DNA of 64,000 nt, from assembly GCA_023101885.1 (NCBI GenBank), contig JALPQD010000829.1:310001-374000 (forward strand), read 5' to 3'. The position numbers were made by a program, and so were the translations under genes. Below are positions 63,971 to 64,000 of the stretch, piece after piece (positions within the stretch are counted from its first letter, which is position 1; the number at the start of each line of letters is the position of its first letter). The notes under the pieces were generated by a model that was not told the DNA's origin, made no database searches, and worked only from the letters and a program-made list of their open reading frames with translations. The DNA comes from Typhlomys cinereus (taxonomy: Eukaryota; Chordata; Mammalia; Rodentia; Platacanthomyidae).

Positions 63971-64000
63971 TTGTACATGCAGCTGTGTGGATTTTTTTTG

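Larger units (their letters stand above)
43900..64000. other. Intergenic region upstream of EZH2, no gene recognised
   Basis: 20 kb with no supportable coding or RNA gene. It contains SINEs, three L1-related insertions, microsatellites and diverged repeats, annotated separately. About 43.9-45.9, 57.4-58.6 and 59.0-60.3 kb show nothing I recognise. In human the Y RNA genes and PDIA4 lie further out on this side; no Y RNA start (GGCTGGTCCGA) was seen. Confidence 0.6.

Noticed and set aside
43900..64000. Y RNA genes, known to lie upstream of EZH2 in human
   Set aside because: I looked for the conserved GGCTGGTCCGA start and the closing pyrimidine stem and saw none. They are probably further out.

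Overview
This is a mammalian nuclear genome window, almost certainly from a rodent. The basis is a dense mix of B1-like (7SL-derived), B4-like and ID-like tRNA-derived SINEs with L1 3' ends, plus rodent-type residues in the encoded protein. One very young SINE family has eight copies with near-perfect target-site duplications. Its tRNA-like head is ID-like. I do not recognise the family with certainty; a non-murid rodent such as a kangaroo-rat/pocket-mouse type is my guess, at low confidence.

The window contains one recognisable gene, EZH2, on the minus strand. EZH2 is the catalytic H3K27 methyltransferase subunit of Polycomb repressive complex 2. The gene is complete: a non-coding first exon in a CpG island (about 43.1 kb), 19 coding exons running down to the stop codon at 1361, and a short 3' UTR ending near 1.1 kb with AATAAA. 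All splice sites are GT/AG, every exon junction phase matches, and the exons sum to 2238 nt, encoding 745 residues. That is one residue fewer than the usual 746, because one Ser codon is missing in the linker. The alternative exon-8 donor that gives the 5-residue-longer isoform is also present.

Layout: 1-1104 is sequence downstream of EZH2. 1105-43098 is EZH2, with large introns 1 (12.0 kb) and 3 (8.8 kb) and mostly small introns elsewhere. About 42.0-43.9 kb is the CpG island and promoter. 43.9-64.0 kb is intergenic sequence upstream of EZH2, with no gene I can support, only SINEs, L1 fragments, simple repeats and diverged repeats. In human the flanking loci are CUL1 (3' side) and the Y RNA cluster plus PDIA4 (5' side); none is recognisable here.

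I did not find an undescribed biological system. The points most worth a second look are: (i) inverted copies of the young SINE flanking exon 3 and, more widely, exon 2; (ii) a strong-context 51-codon upstream ORF ending two bases before the EZH2 start; (iii) loss of one of two miR-101 sites in the 3' UTR; (iv) an intronic direct duplication flanking exon 14; (v) a 19-copy minisatellite that is stop-free on the minus strand; (vi) very uneven third-position GC between neighbouring exons; and (vii) small tandem duplications and L1 insertions whose target-site duplications can be read exactly.
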